Assembly (NCBI RefSeq): GCF_001748285.1
Contig: NZ_BDGT01000009.1
Location: 1-64,000 of the forward strand
Direction of reading: 5' to 3'
Length of the DNA stretch: 64,000 nucleotides
DNA from: Thermogemmatispora onikobensis
GTDB lineage: Bacteria > Chloroflexota > Ktedonobacteria > Ktedonobacterales > Ktedonobacteraceae
A program made the position numbers and the translations under genes. Below are positions 16,940-24,293 of this stretch, piece after piece (the first letter of the stretch is position 1; each line of letters starts with the position of its first letter). Below the pieces are notes generated by a model, which worked only from the letters and a program-made list of their open reading frames with translations, did no database searches and was not told where the DNA came from.

Positions 16940-17299
16940 CTATGATGACGTCAGCGACCTGGGTGCGCTCTCCGCTTGCCGCTGCCGCCAATCGACCTCG
17001 TTGACACAGCCGCCTTTGATGGCCACTGTGCCCACCGCCTGGCCCTCGAGGTTCCACAGGGTATAGATGCCGGCAGGCAAAGCCGCAAAGACGGCAGCGA
17101 AGAGCTGCTTGCCATTAAAGTGCCGCTCCAATACCGCTGTGTGGGTACGCCGCTGCGGCTCCTGCACGGGACTCACCTCGATCTCTTTGCCGCGCAGCTC
17201 GGGGCCGGTATAGAGGACCAGGGCCCCGACTTCGCCGCCAATTTCCAGAACCACGGGCTCGCTGTGAATACGCTCAAAAAAAGACTGACTTTCCTCCAT
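16940..17299 (-). CDS. Conserved protein of unknown function
   Basis: A 119-residue soluble protein. The core (EIGGEVGALVLYTGPELRG, then EIEVSP, HTAVLERH, AAVFAALPAGIYTLW) resembles small conserved proteins I recall from actinobacteria and Chloroflexi, but I cannot name a function. It is probably all-beta, with no signal peptide or membrane segment. GGAGAG lies 5 nt before the ATG. It lies between the thi operon promoter and the DUF4331 gene on the same strand, 225 bp after DUF4331, so it may be the distal gene of that operon. Confidence 0.65.
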   Translation of the reverse strand: MEESQSFFERIHSEPVVLEIGGEVGALVLYTGPELRGKEIEVSPVQEPQRRTHTAVLERHFNGKQLFAAVFAALPAGIYTLWNLEGQAVGTVAIKGGCVNEVDWRQRQAESAPRSLTSS

Positions 17300-17524
17300 C
17301 TCTTCTCTCCATCCCTCCCATCATTCTTGCTGTGGTGGGCCTGTCACCAGTTACTGCGCTGGCAGTGCTGCACGGTAGACCAGCAGGACAAGCCGGACCC
17401 CTGACCCGGCTGGGCCATGAGGACAGTCTGACTATTGGCACTGGAGAAGATGGGCGGCCAGCCACGCTCGGCGCCCGGCAGGCTGACCGGGACCCCTCCC
17501 GGGCTGGGCCGCCCGCCCTGGCCT

Positions 17525-18886
17525 TCAGCTCGCCGGAACATCAAAGCCACTCTTGGGGGTGGCTAAGTAAGGAAAGTGCTTGAGGTAGTTGGTGCGCGGG
17601 GGAACGCCTCCAGTGAGCTTGGAGACGGCAGCATCGGGCGTGTAGTTGTGATCGATGAGTGGATAGGTGGCCCCCGCCACGGCTCGCAGCTCAATGGTCA
17701 CCACGTCGTCGAAGACGCGCCGCCCATTGGGGAAACCAGCCAGGTCGCCGCCGAGAATACCGAAGATGTTCGGCTTGCTGGCGGGCGGAATGGCCACATT
17801 CAGCCGTAGCAGGTCAGCGGGCTTCGAGCCGGTGAAGTTCTGGAAGCCGTCAATGAGGCCGGCAGGAATGCCTGTGAGCAGAATGGCTACCAGGTCGGCA
17901 CGCGGCGCCGTCAGCGCCTGCAGGTGAGGGAAGACGCCAGGATAGAGGACGGGCAGCAGCCGCGCCACTTCGGGATGCTCAACATATTTGACAAAGGCAG
18001 CGTCATCTTTGGGAGCCAGGCGATTCCAGAGGTTTTTCTTGCCTAGTGGCACAATGACCTCGTTAAAGAGAGGATTGCCCAGGCGCGAGACCTGCACCCA
18101 GGGACCCGTATGGGCCGGCTCCTGCCCGCTGTCGTGCAGGGTCACCTTCTGGCGACTGGCCGAGGCCCAGACCCCAATGACCGAGCGCGGGTTTTTATGA
18201 TCGGCGGCAGCATAGCGCTCACGTGTCAGGCTGGATTTGGGGACCTGCAGAGCGATGCTGTGCACATTCAGATCTTTGGTAGCATCGACCCCCGGCTGCG
18301 GAGGTCGTGGGAAGAGGTGCAGATTCTGTAACGGGCGAATGTCGAGCAAATCGAAAATAGCGCCCAGGTCGACATAGAAGCCTTCGTTGCGCTGACCAGC
18401 GAAGACCTGACCCCCACCCGGCAACTGATGAATAGCCGCTTTAGCCAGCTCTTCATAGTTGGGAGTCGAGAGCGGCCCGATGTTGCAGGGCGGACAAGCC
18501 AGGTGCCGCCCCAGCACTTTGGTGGTGCCGTCCTCTTCGATGCGCGTCACCGTGTAGAACTGGCGCCGATTCCAGTTGGGGCTGTCGAGCGCAGTGATCG
18601 GCCCCGTATTGTAAAGAAAGGTATCGGGATTGCGTACTTCCGTCTCAAAGCGAAATTGATAGGTGATATCGGCCAGAGCGTCACCATCGTTGTCAATGTG
18701 AATTTCGTAGAGGACGTCGTCGCCAAATTCGTAAAAGTTGGGGCCTCCGGCTGGCTCCTGAAGCGGAATGTAGTTGGCGATCAGCGTGACCGTCTCTGGC
18801 CTGTCTGGGCTGACAAAGGCGTAGACGTCAGTATTGTCAGCGACCGGATCTTTGGCAATCTCTGGGGCTTCGCGATGCGATGACAT
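17525..18886 (-). CDS. DUF4331 family protein
   Basis: A 453-residue protein of the DUF4331 family, whose biochemical role is unknown to me. It begins MSSHREAPEIAKDPVADNTD, the family's typical opening, and continues with DVYAFVSPDRPETVTLIANY, YEIHIDNDGDALADITY (acidic, possibly calcium-binding) and a C-terminal PNGRRVFDDVVTIELRAVAG. No signal peptide is present, although homologues are often exported. The ATG at 18886 has GAGAGGTAAGG upstream; the frame is open 105 nt further but without family similarity. Forty nt upstream ends a small Tat-signal gene on the same strand, suggesting one transcript and perhaps joint export. Confidence 0.85.
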   Translation of the reverse strand: MSSHREAPEIAKDPVADNTDVYAFVSPDRPETVTLIANYIPLQEPAGGPNFYEFGDDVLYEIHIDNDGDALADITYQFRFETEVRNPDTFLYNTGPITALDSPNWNRRQFYTVTRIEEDGTTKVLGRHLACPPCNIGPLSTPNYEELAKAAIHQLPGGGQVFAGQRNEGFYVDLGAIFDLLDIRPLQNLHLFPRPPQPGVDATKDLNVHSIALQVPKSSLTRERYAAADHKNPRSVIGVWASASRQKVTLHDSGQEPAHTGPWVQVSRLGNPLFNEVIVPLGKKNLWNRLAPKDDAAFVKYVEHPEVARLLPVLYPGVFPHLQALTAPRADLVAILLTGIPAGLIDGFQNFTGSKPADLLRLNVAIPPASKPNIFGILGGDLAGFPNGRRVFDDVVTIELRAVAGATYPLIDHNYTPDAAVSKLTGGVPPRTNYLKHFPYLATPKSGFDVPAS

Positions 18887-18926
18887 TGACCTTACCTCTC
18901 CTTCCCCTGCCACATGCAGGCAATAA

Positions 18927-19235
18927 TCATGGTTGCGCGGCCCTCTTGAGGAGATGGGCGACCAGATGCGGATCACGATAGGTGATCTCACGTGTACCGG
19001 TCAGGATGCTCACCTCTCCCGTGCTCCGCTGGCGCACATGCAGCACCAGCGGCTCGTCGTTCTCTGAGGCAGAGGCCAGGTCGGAACCTGCTGCCCGGCC
19101 TGCATTTACTACACCGGCTGCTGCTGGCTGCGCTTCGACCGGCTGCGCCACAGCAAAGGCCCCAACCAGAGCGCTTCCGGTGGCCACGCCAACGGAGGTC
19201 CGCTTGAGAAAACTGCGCCTTGTCATTCGCGGCAT
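18927..19235 (-). CDS. Small Tat-signal protein upstream of DUF4331
   Basis: A 102-residue protein whose first 36 residues are a twin-arginine signal: TRRSFLKR, then VGVATGSALVGAFAVA and a small-residue cleavage region. The mature part (about 65 residues) contains EPLVLHVRQRSTGEVSI and GTREITYRDPHLVAHLL, resembling a small beta-hairpin domain that I cannot assign. The ATG has GAGGAGATAACC in front. Because DUF4331 downstream lacks a signal, this protein might carry it through the Tat system as a hitchhiker partner; that is inference from gene order. Confidence 0.75.
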   Translation of the reverse strand: MPRMTRRSFLKRTSVGVATGSALVGAFAVAQPVEAQPAAAGVVNAGRAAGSDLASASENDEPLVLHVRQRSTGEVSILTGTREITYRDPHLVAHLLKRAAQP

Positions 19236-19385
19236 GGTTATCTCCTCACTTTGCCTTGCTGGTTTGTTCGGTTCGACACCGCTGAGCGCCTGCCCCTCAT
19301 GACTTGCTGCCGTCATGAGGAGCAGGTAACAGCTCATACATACAACCGCTTCACCTTTGAAGCCGGTCAGGTCTTTACCCCCAGT

Positions 19386-19412
19386 ATAGAGAGGCGCAGA
19401 ATTCATCTCTAT
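19386..19412. promoter_or_regulatory. Inverted repeat upstream of the Tat/DUF4331 operon
   Basis: ATAGAGA and TCTCTAT form a perfect 7-bp inverted repeat with a 13-bp spacer, about 150 bp upstream of the Tat-signal gene. A TATACT -10-like box (minus strand, 19388-19383) overlaps it. No well-spaced -35 was found, so an activator-dependent promoter or repressor site is possible. Confidence 0.35.
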
Positions 19413-19480
19413 CAAGAAAGGGCCTTTCCTGCCGCCATAAGAATAACCAGGCTCTCGATAGGCCCAAGATCGAGTAGGCC

Positions 19481-19504
19481 CTCGCTCCGGCGCGCCGGAG
19501 CGAG
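19481..19504. repeat. 24-bp perfect palindrome
   Basis: CTCGCTCCGGCG is followed directly by its exact reverse complement CGCCGGAGCGAG. It lies in the 19236-19701 gap between the DUF4331 operon and the end of the MMPL gene, where no gene is supported. With no loop it suits a protein-binding site or a cruciform rather than a terminator. Confidence 0.5.
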
Positions 19505-19645
19505 CACCTCATTGCAAGTGGCCAGCAGGCCCCCCTCGGCGCTACGCTTTGCTGGCCCAGGCTTCCCCCACGGGCGTGGCCATCAGCAGGGAAGGCTATG
19601 CGCGCTTCGCGACATATCAGCGCTCAAGCATGAATAGCAGCAACA

Positions 19646-19669
19646 GCTCGTTTATTATCTCTAACGAGC
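19646..19669 (-). terminator. Hairpin downstream of the MMPL operon
   Basis: GCTCGTT and AACGAGC with a 10-nt AT-rich loop, 33 nt after the MMPL stop codon on the minus strand. The bases after it are only moderately T-rich, so efficiency is doubtful. Confidence 0.35.
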
Positions 19670-19701
19670 AAGGGCAACGCACATCAGCGTTCAGGTCAGC
19701 G

Positions 19702-22014
19702 CTATTGGTCTAGCTCGCTCCAGCCCATACGTCGCCAGAGCGCCCGCAGGAGCGGCGGCGCCCACCAGTTGAAATCACCCAGCAGTCGCATCGTCGCCGG
19801 GACCAGCAAAGCACGGATGATACTGGCATCCAGCAGAACGGCCAGCGCCAGCCCTACGCCAATCTCCTTGATGAAGATGATGCGGGCCGTAGCAAAGGCA
19901 GCCAGAACCACCGCCAGCAGCAGAGCGGCACTGGTGATCAGTCCGCCGGTGCGCTGGAGTCCGAGGGCGACAGCCTGGCGATTGTCGCCGCTCTGATCGT
20001 AATACTCCTTGATGCGGCTCAGCAGAAAGACCTCATAGTCCATCGAGAGGCCAAAGGCAATGGCGAAAATGAGCACAGGCTGTGTGCCATCTATGCTGCC
20101 AGGCGGCTCAAAGTCCAGCACAGAGGCGAGGTGTCCCTGCTGGAAGATCCAGACCAGCGAGCCAAAGGTGACGGTCAGCGAGAGGAGGCTGAGCAGCACG
20201 GTTTTGAGCGGAATCAGGAGCGACCCGGTCATGACAAAGAGGAGCAGCATCACCGCCAGGATCAGCAGGGCCAGAGCCACAGGAATCGTGGCCCGCAAAT
20301 TGGCGAAGAGATCGATCTGCTGGGCCGTCAGGCCGCCCACGAGAGCCGTCAGTCCACCTGGCAGGCTGAGCTGCCGGATCTGTTCAACCAGATGGCTGGC
20401 CTGTGGAGAGAGCTCGTTGTAGGCCAGTGCCACGGTGACCTGGGTGTAGCGACCGTGAGCCAGTAGATGGGCCACGTTCGTCAGCTCGGGCTGCCTGGCC
20501 GGCTCTGGCTGGGCATAGAGCCGCTGGTACTCAGCTAGCGAGAGCCGGGGATCAACGGTGACCAGGCTCTCAATATGGATGACGCCAGGGAGGCGCTTCA
20601 GCTGCTGGACATAGCGATCGAGCCGGGCCAGGCCCACAGCCGAGAGGACACCTGTCTCGCTGCTGAGAGCAATCGTAATCTGAGCGGCCCCGTGTTCGCG
20701 AAAGTCATGGCTCAGACGCTCAGCCAGCAGCCGCGCCGAGGCTGTTGCGGGCAGTACACTGACATCCGGCGTCGAGAAGGAAACTGAGAGAAAAGGCCAG
20801 CCTGGGAGGAGCAGGCACGGCAACAGGACCAACAAGACAGGCCAGGGATGCCGCATGACCAGTTCGGCAATCCAGGCCCAGGCTCCCGTAGTCCTCCCGC
20901 GGCCCTCCTCCCTCGGCCTAGATGCAAGAGCACCCTGAGCAGCTGACCGGCCCTCCCGAAGCAGTCGGAAACCACCGCGCAGGCTCAGCAGGTTAATCCG
21001 TTTCCCAAGGACAGCCAGGAAGGCAGGCAAGAGCACCAGCGCGGTCAGCAGAGCCACGAGCACGGTAGTGATCGCTCCCAGACCCAGGCTGCGCAGAAAG
21101 ACCTCTGGGAAGAGGAGCAGGCCCAGGAGGCTCAGGCTAACCGTCAGCCCCGAGAAGAGGACGGCTCTCCCCGCCGTACGCAAGGTGGCTCGCAAGGCGA
21201 GAGCCACCCGCGGCTCCCCCGCATGATCCCCCGCCACCAATTCCTCTCGAAAGCGCGTGATCATCAGGAGCGCATAATCTATCGACAGGCCCAGACCCAG
21301 CATAGTAACGACGTTAATGGCAAAGACCGATATCTCAGTTACTTCTGCCAAGAGATGCAGGATAGCAAAGGCCAGAATAACCGTCATTCCGCCAATCACT
21401 AGCGGCATCATGGCTGCGACAAGACCACCAAAGACGATCAGTAGCAGCAAAGTCACCAGTGGGAAGGTCAGCAACTCAGCTCGTTCCAGATCCTGGCTGA
21501 CCTGCTGGTTGAGTTCCACAGCAAAGGGGACACTTCCCCCGGCGGTAATCTGCAAGAGGGGCGAGGTCAAAAGCGGCAGGATCGCCCGGTACTCTTGTTC
21601 TTTTGTCGACTCGTCCTGATGAGCGAGCTGAATGAGGACCAGCGTTTCGCGTCCATCGTCGGAGAGGAGCTGAGGGCTGCGCCTAGTATAGTAGGAAGTC
21701 AGCCCAGCAACCTCACTGCGGGCCTGGAGCGTACGCAAGAGCGCGCGCGCTGCCTCCTCAAAGACCGGGTCAGTCGGATGCAAGCCCGGCGCTTTGAGCA
21801 GCAGGATCACATCAGGAGTTGCTCCTGGAAGCTGCTTTTCAAGGAGCTGCTGAGCCTGGAAGGATTCGCTTCCGGGCACATCGAAGCCGCCAGTCTTGAG
21901 AGCAGCAAAGAGGCCGGTCCCGTAGATGAGCGCCAGGACGATGAAGAGGGGCGCTGTACCCAGGACCAGCCAGCGCCAGCGATAGAGCCAGGGGGCATAA
22001 CGCATACTGAGCAT
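19702..22014 (-). CDS. MMPL family RND-type transporter
   Basis: A 770-residue membrane transporter of the MMPL/RND superfamily with two repeated halves, each one helix, a large extracytoplasmic loop and then five helices. Proton-relay and family signatures are GLSIDYALLMITRFREEL in the first half and GLSMDYEVFLLSRIKEYYD in the second. Such pumps export lipids, polyketides or drugs using the proton gradient. The ATG has GGGGAGA upstream. It is the last gene of the TetR-controlled operon with the SDR and a small membrane protein, so export of an endogenous or toxic hydrophobic compound is likely. Confidence 0.9.
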   Translation of the reverse strand: MLSMRYAPWLYRWRWLVLGTAPLFIVLALIYGTGLFAALKTGGFDVPGSESFQAQQLLEKQLPGATPDVILLLKAPGLHPTDPVFEEAARALLRTLQARSEVAGLTSYYTRRSPQLLSDDGRETLVLIQLAHQDESTKEQEYRAILPLLTSPLLQITAGGSVPFAVELNQQVSQDLERAELLTFPLVTLLLLIVFGGLVAAMMPLVIGGMTVILAFAILHLLAEVTEISVFAINVVTMLGLGLSIDYALLMITRFREELVAGDHAGEPRVALALRATLRTAGRAVLFSGLTVSLSLLGLLLFPEVFLRSLGLGAITTVLVALLTALVLLPAFLAVLGKRINLLSLRGGFRLLREGRSAAQGALASRPREEGRGRTTGAWAWIAELVMRHPWPVLLVLLPCLLLPGWPFLSVSFSTPDVSVLPATASARLLAERLSHDFREHGAAQITIALSSETGVLSAVGLARLDRYVQQLKRLPGVIHIESLVTVDPRLSLAEYQRLYAQPEPARQPELTNVAHLLAHGRYTQVTVALAYNELSPQASHLVEQIRQLSLPGGLTALVGGLTAQQIDLFANLRATIPVALALLILAVMLLLFVMTGSLLIPLKTVLLSLLSLTVTFGSLVWIFQQGHLASVLDFEPPGSIDGTQPVLIFAIAFGLSMDYEVFLLSRIKEYYDQSGDNRQAVALGLQRTGGLITSAALLLAVVLAAFATARIIFIKEIGVGLALAVLLDASIIRALLVPATMRLLGDFNWWAPPLLRALWRRMGWSELDQ

Positions 22015-22073
22015 GAATCTTTCTCCCCACGATGCATGCAGCCGTGTTCACCAGGACCAGGAAAGAAAGGAGC

Positions 22074-22862
22074 TTACACCGGCATACCAGCACAAATGCG
22101 CTCGCTGAGCGACGGCAGCCAGCGCTCAAGCAGGAACAGCAGGCGGAGAGACCTGGTAAGCGCCCGCTGCGTCTGACCAGCAGCAACGGCTCGCAAGAGC
22201 AGCTCTGCACAGCGTCCGGCCTCCATCTTCTGGCCGTGCTCGTGCCAGCGCGGTAGACGCTCCGGCGGGAGTTGCTGGCCTGCTCCGGTCGCCGTTGGTC
22301 CTGGATAGATGGTGAGCAGACGCACACCGCTACGCCTGCATTCGCGACGCAGCCCCGTCAGCAGCGCATCACCCGCCGCCTTGCTGGCTGCATAGGCACT
22401 CGCCCAGGGAAAGGCCAGGCGCGCCATCGGCGAGGAGACGCTGACGATCGTTCCCTTTTCTCGCTGCTGCTCCATCAGGGGCAGAAGCTGCTGCAAGAGG
22501 AAGAAGAGACCGTAGAAATTGGTGGCCATCATCTCTTCCAGCTCCGCGCTGCCTATCGTCTTCAGCGGCCCGAGATACTCGATACCGGCACAGTAGATGG
22601 CCAGATCGATGCGCCCAGTACGCTCCCAGACCTGGCTCAGCAGGTCCGCCACCTGCTGAGGATCGCGTACATCGACGGGACAGGTCAGGAGCTGAGCTGA
22701 CTCCTCCACCTCACGCGCCAGCATAGCCAGACGCTCCGGTGAGCGCGCCGCGGCGATCACCTGCGCACCGGAAGCCAGCAGCCGGTGGACCAGGGCCGCG
22801 CCGATTCCTCCGCTGGCTCCTAAGACCAGTACAACCTTGCCCCGGAAGCCCGGTCTTTCCAT
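22074..22862 (-). CDS. Short-chain dehydrogenase/reductase
   Basis: A 262-residue classical SDR. The cofactor motif is GASGGIG (residues 15-21), the second-strand acidic motif DVRDPQQV and the NAG-like CAGIEYLG follow, and the catalytic set is Ser in VSVSSPMA with YAASK. The substrate is unknown; the alanine/arginine after strand 2 (AAARSPERL) suggests NADP(H). AAGGAGG precedes the ATG. It lies between the small membrane protein and the MMPL pump (60 bp gap), so it may modify what the pump exports or act in lipid metabolism. Confidence 0.88.
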   Translation of the reverse strand: MERPGFRGKVVLVLGASGGIGAALVHRLLASGAQVIAAARSPERLAMLAREVEESAQLLTCPVDVRDPQQVADLLSQVWERTGRIDLAIYCAGIEYLGPLKTIGSAELEEMMATNFYGLFFLLQQLLPLMEQQREKGTIVSVSSPMARLAFPWASAYAASKAAGDALLTGLRRECRRSGVRLLTIYPGPTATGAGQQLPPERLPRWHEHGQKMEAGRCAELLLRAVAAGQTQRALTRSLRLLFLLERWLPSLSERICAGMPV

Positions 22863-22881
22863 GTCGCTGCCTCCTTCCCAA

Positions 22882-23370
22882 TCAGCGGCCAGCAGTCTGG
22901 ACCAGTGGCCAGGTCAGCAGGCCGAAAGAGAGCAGTAGGGTTCCAACGGAGAGGAGTACCAGCTCACGCCGCTCGCGCACCCCGATGGCGCTCCCACCCT
23001 CGCCGGCGGCACCTTCTTCACGCTGCTGCCTCTCAACCCAGTGCAGACGACGGTCGATCAAGAGTTTGCGCAGGAGCGCTAGGGCACACAAGGCCGCTCC
23101 CACGCTCAGTAAGAGGTACTCGCTCTGGCCACTCATCAGGGCCTGCCAGACAAACAGCCCAAGGAGGAGCAGCGCACAGCATAAGGCCAGATCGTTGAAA
23201 CGGCCCCATACCTGCAGGCGCAACTGATCGGTAAGATTGACCTCCAGAGCAGAACTGGCTTCCCTGAGCGCACGCAGCAGGGGCGGACGCACACAGATGG
23301 CCATGATCAGGCTCCCACCAGCCAGAACAGCGAGCAGCAGCCGTTCGACAAGGACCAGCCACACGGTCAT
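22882..23370 (-). CDS. Four-helix membrane protein of unknown function
   Basis: A 162-residue protein with four predicted membrane helices: residues about 5-27, 60-78, 84-102 and 135-155. A charged, glutamine/glutamate-rich cytoplasmic segment (RRLHWVERQQREEG) separates the third and fourth. It resembles small DUF4149-like membrane proteins only in layout, so I do not assign a family. GAGGTG precedes the ATG. It is the first gene after the second TetR operator and is followed 19 nt later by the SDR and then the MMPL pump. Confidence 0.7.
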   Translation of the reverse strand: MTVWLVLVERLLLAVLAGGSLIMAICVRPPLLRALREASSALEVNLTDQLRLQVWGRFNDLALCCALLLLGLFVWQALMSGQSEYLLLSVGAALCALALLRKLLIDRRLHWVERQQREEGAAGEGGSAIGVRERRELVLLSVGTLLLSFGLLTWPLVQTAGR

Positions 23371-23395
23371 CTCAACACCTCATTAACATTGTCAA

Positions 23396-23424
23396 CTAAT
23401 AGAACAAAGTTCACCAAATTTCAA
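23396..23424 (-). promoter_or_regulatory. Promoter with TetR operator, membrane protein-SDR-MMPL operon
   Basis: Minus-strand -35 TTGAAA (23424-23419), 17-bp spacer, -10 TATTAG (23401-23396), about 20 nt before the leader of the 23370 gene. The spacer contains GGTGAACTTTGTTC (23415-23402), which shares GGTGAACTT-GTT with the site in front of tetR. A repressor bound here would block RNA polymerase. Confidence 0.65.
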
Positions 23425-23431
23425 AAAAAAA

Positions 23432-24037
23432 TTAGTGCGCGGGAGCCTGTTCCCAGGCCCGCAGCAGATCGCGCACCGCCCGCGTCAGGAGCAGCTTCGC
23501 GCGGGGAGGGCCGCCGTAGACCAGGTGTGCCAGGGCGAGGCTCACCAGGCCATGCAAGGTTGCCCAGAGGATATCGACGGCGTCATCCAGGTTGCGCAGG
23601 GTCACAGAGCGGGCCTCGCTCCAGTTTGCCAGTACCGACCGCACCAGAGCAAAGGTAGCTTTGGCCTCTTGAATGTTGTGCAACCCGCCCTGACGCAGGC
23701 TAAACATCAGCTCGTAGAGCGTCTGATTGCGCCAGACGAAGCCCCAATAAGCTGTGGCTATATGGAGCAGCCGCTCCTCGGGGTCCCTCTCCCCAGCAGC
23801 AGCGCGGCGCAGCTCCTCCAGCAACTGGGCAAAGCCCTGCACCAGCAGCGTTTCTAGAATGGCGTCCTTATCCTCGAAATACTTATAGAGCGCGGAAGGA
23901 CTATACTCGATGCGCTCAGCCACCCGACGCACCGTCACAGCCTGCCAGCCCTCCTGTGCCGCAATCATCAGCGCCGCCTCCATAATCGCCTGCCGCATGG
24001 CTTCGCGCTCGCGCTCCCGTCTCTCCTTGCTGCCCAC
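23432..24037 (-). CDS. TetR/AcrR family transcriptional repressor
   Basis: A 201-residue regulator. Residues 10-60 form the TetR helix-turn-helix (AALMIAAQEGWQAVTVRRVAERI, then SALYKYFEDKDAI). The C-terminal all-helical domain (IATAYWGFVWRNQTLYELMF, LWATLHGLVSLALAH) matches the WHG/TetR_C_33 type that binds hydrophobic ligands. The start is GTG with AAAGGAG upstream. Its own promoter carries a near-palindrome in the spacer and the same half-site recurs before the next gene, so it probably represses both itself and the downstream SDR-MMPL operon until a ligand binds. Confidence 0.9.
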   Translation of the reverse strand: MGSKERREREREAMRQAIMEAALMIAAQEGWQAVTVRRVAERIEYSPSALYKYFEDKDAILETLLVQGFAQLLEELRRAAAGERDPEERLLHIATAYWGFVWRNQTLYELMFSLRQGGLHNIQEAKATFALVRSVLANWSEARSVTLRNLDDAVDILWATLHGLVSLALAHLVYGGPPRAKLLLTRAVRDLLRAWEQAPAH

Positions 24038-24067
24038 GCTCTGCTCTCCTTTCCGCTTTCATCAGCA

Positions 24068-24096
24068 ATGGTAAACTAAGTTCACCCAAAAGTCAA
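24068..24096 (-). promoter_or_regulatory. tetR promoter with overlapping operator
   Basis: Minus-strand -35 TTGACT (24096-24091), 17-bp spacer, -10 TTACCA (24073-24068). The spacer is nearly filled by the 17-bp near-palindrome GGTGAACTTAGTTTACC (24086-24070, one mismatch between arms). This is the expected geometry for TetR autorepression. Confidence 0.65.
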
Positions 24097-24293
24097 GCGC
24101 TCGTTTGCAGAAGAGTGGCGATTGAGACCATCGCAGGCCCCTGCAGGAGCGGCGAGCAGCCGTCAGCCGCAGGGGCCTTGTACGGGAGAAAGCGCGTTTG
24201 TCAGGTTGCAATCGAAGCCTTCCTACGCCCCTGGTCCTTCGCGCTCGCAAGCAACCCAACCGCCCAGTGACTGGTCCTGCCTATCCCATTCGC

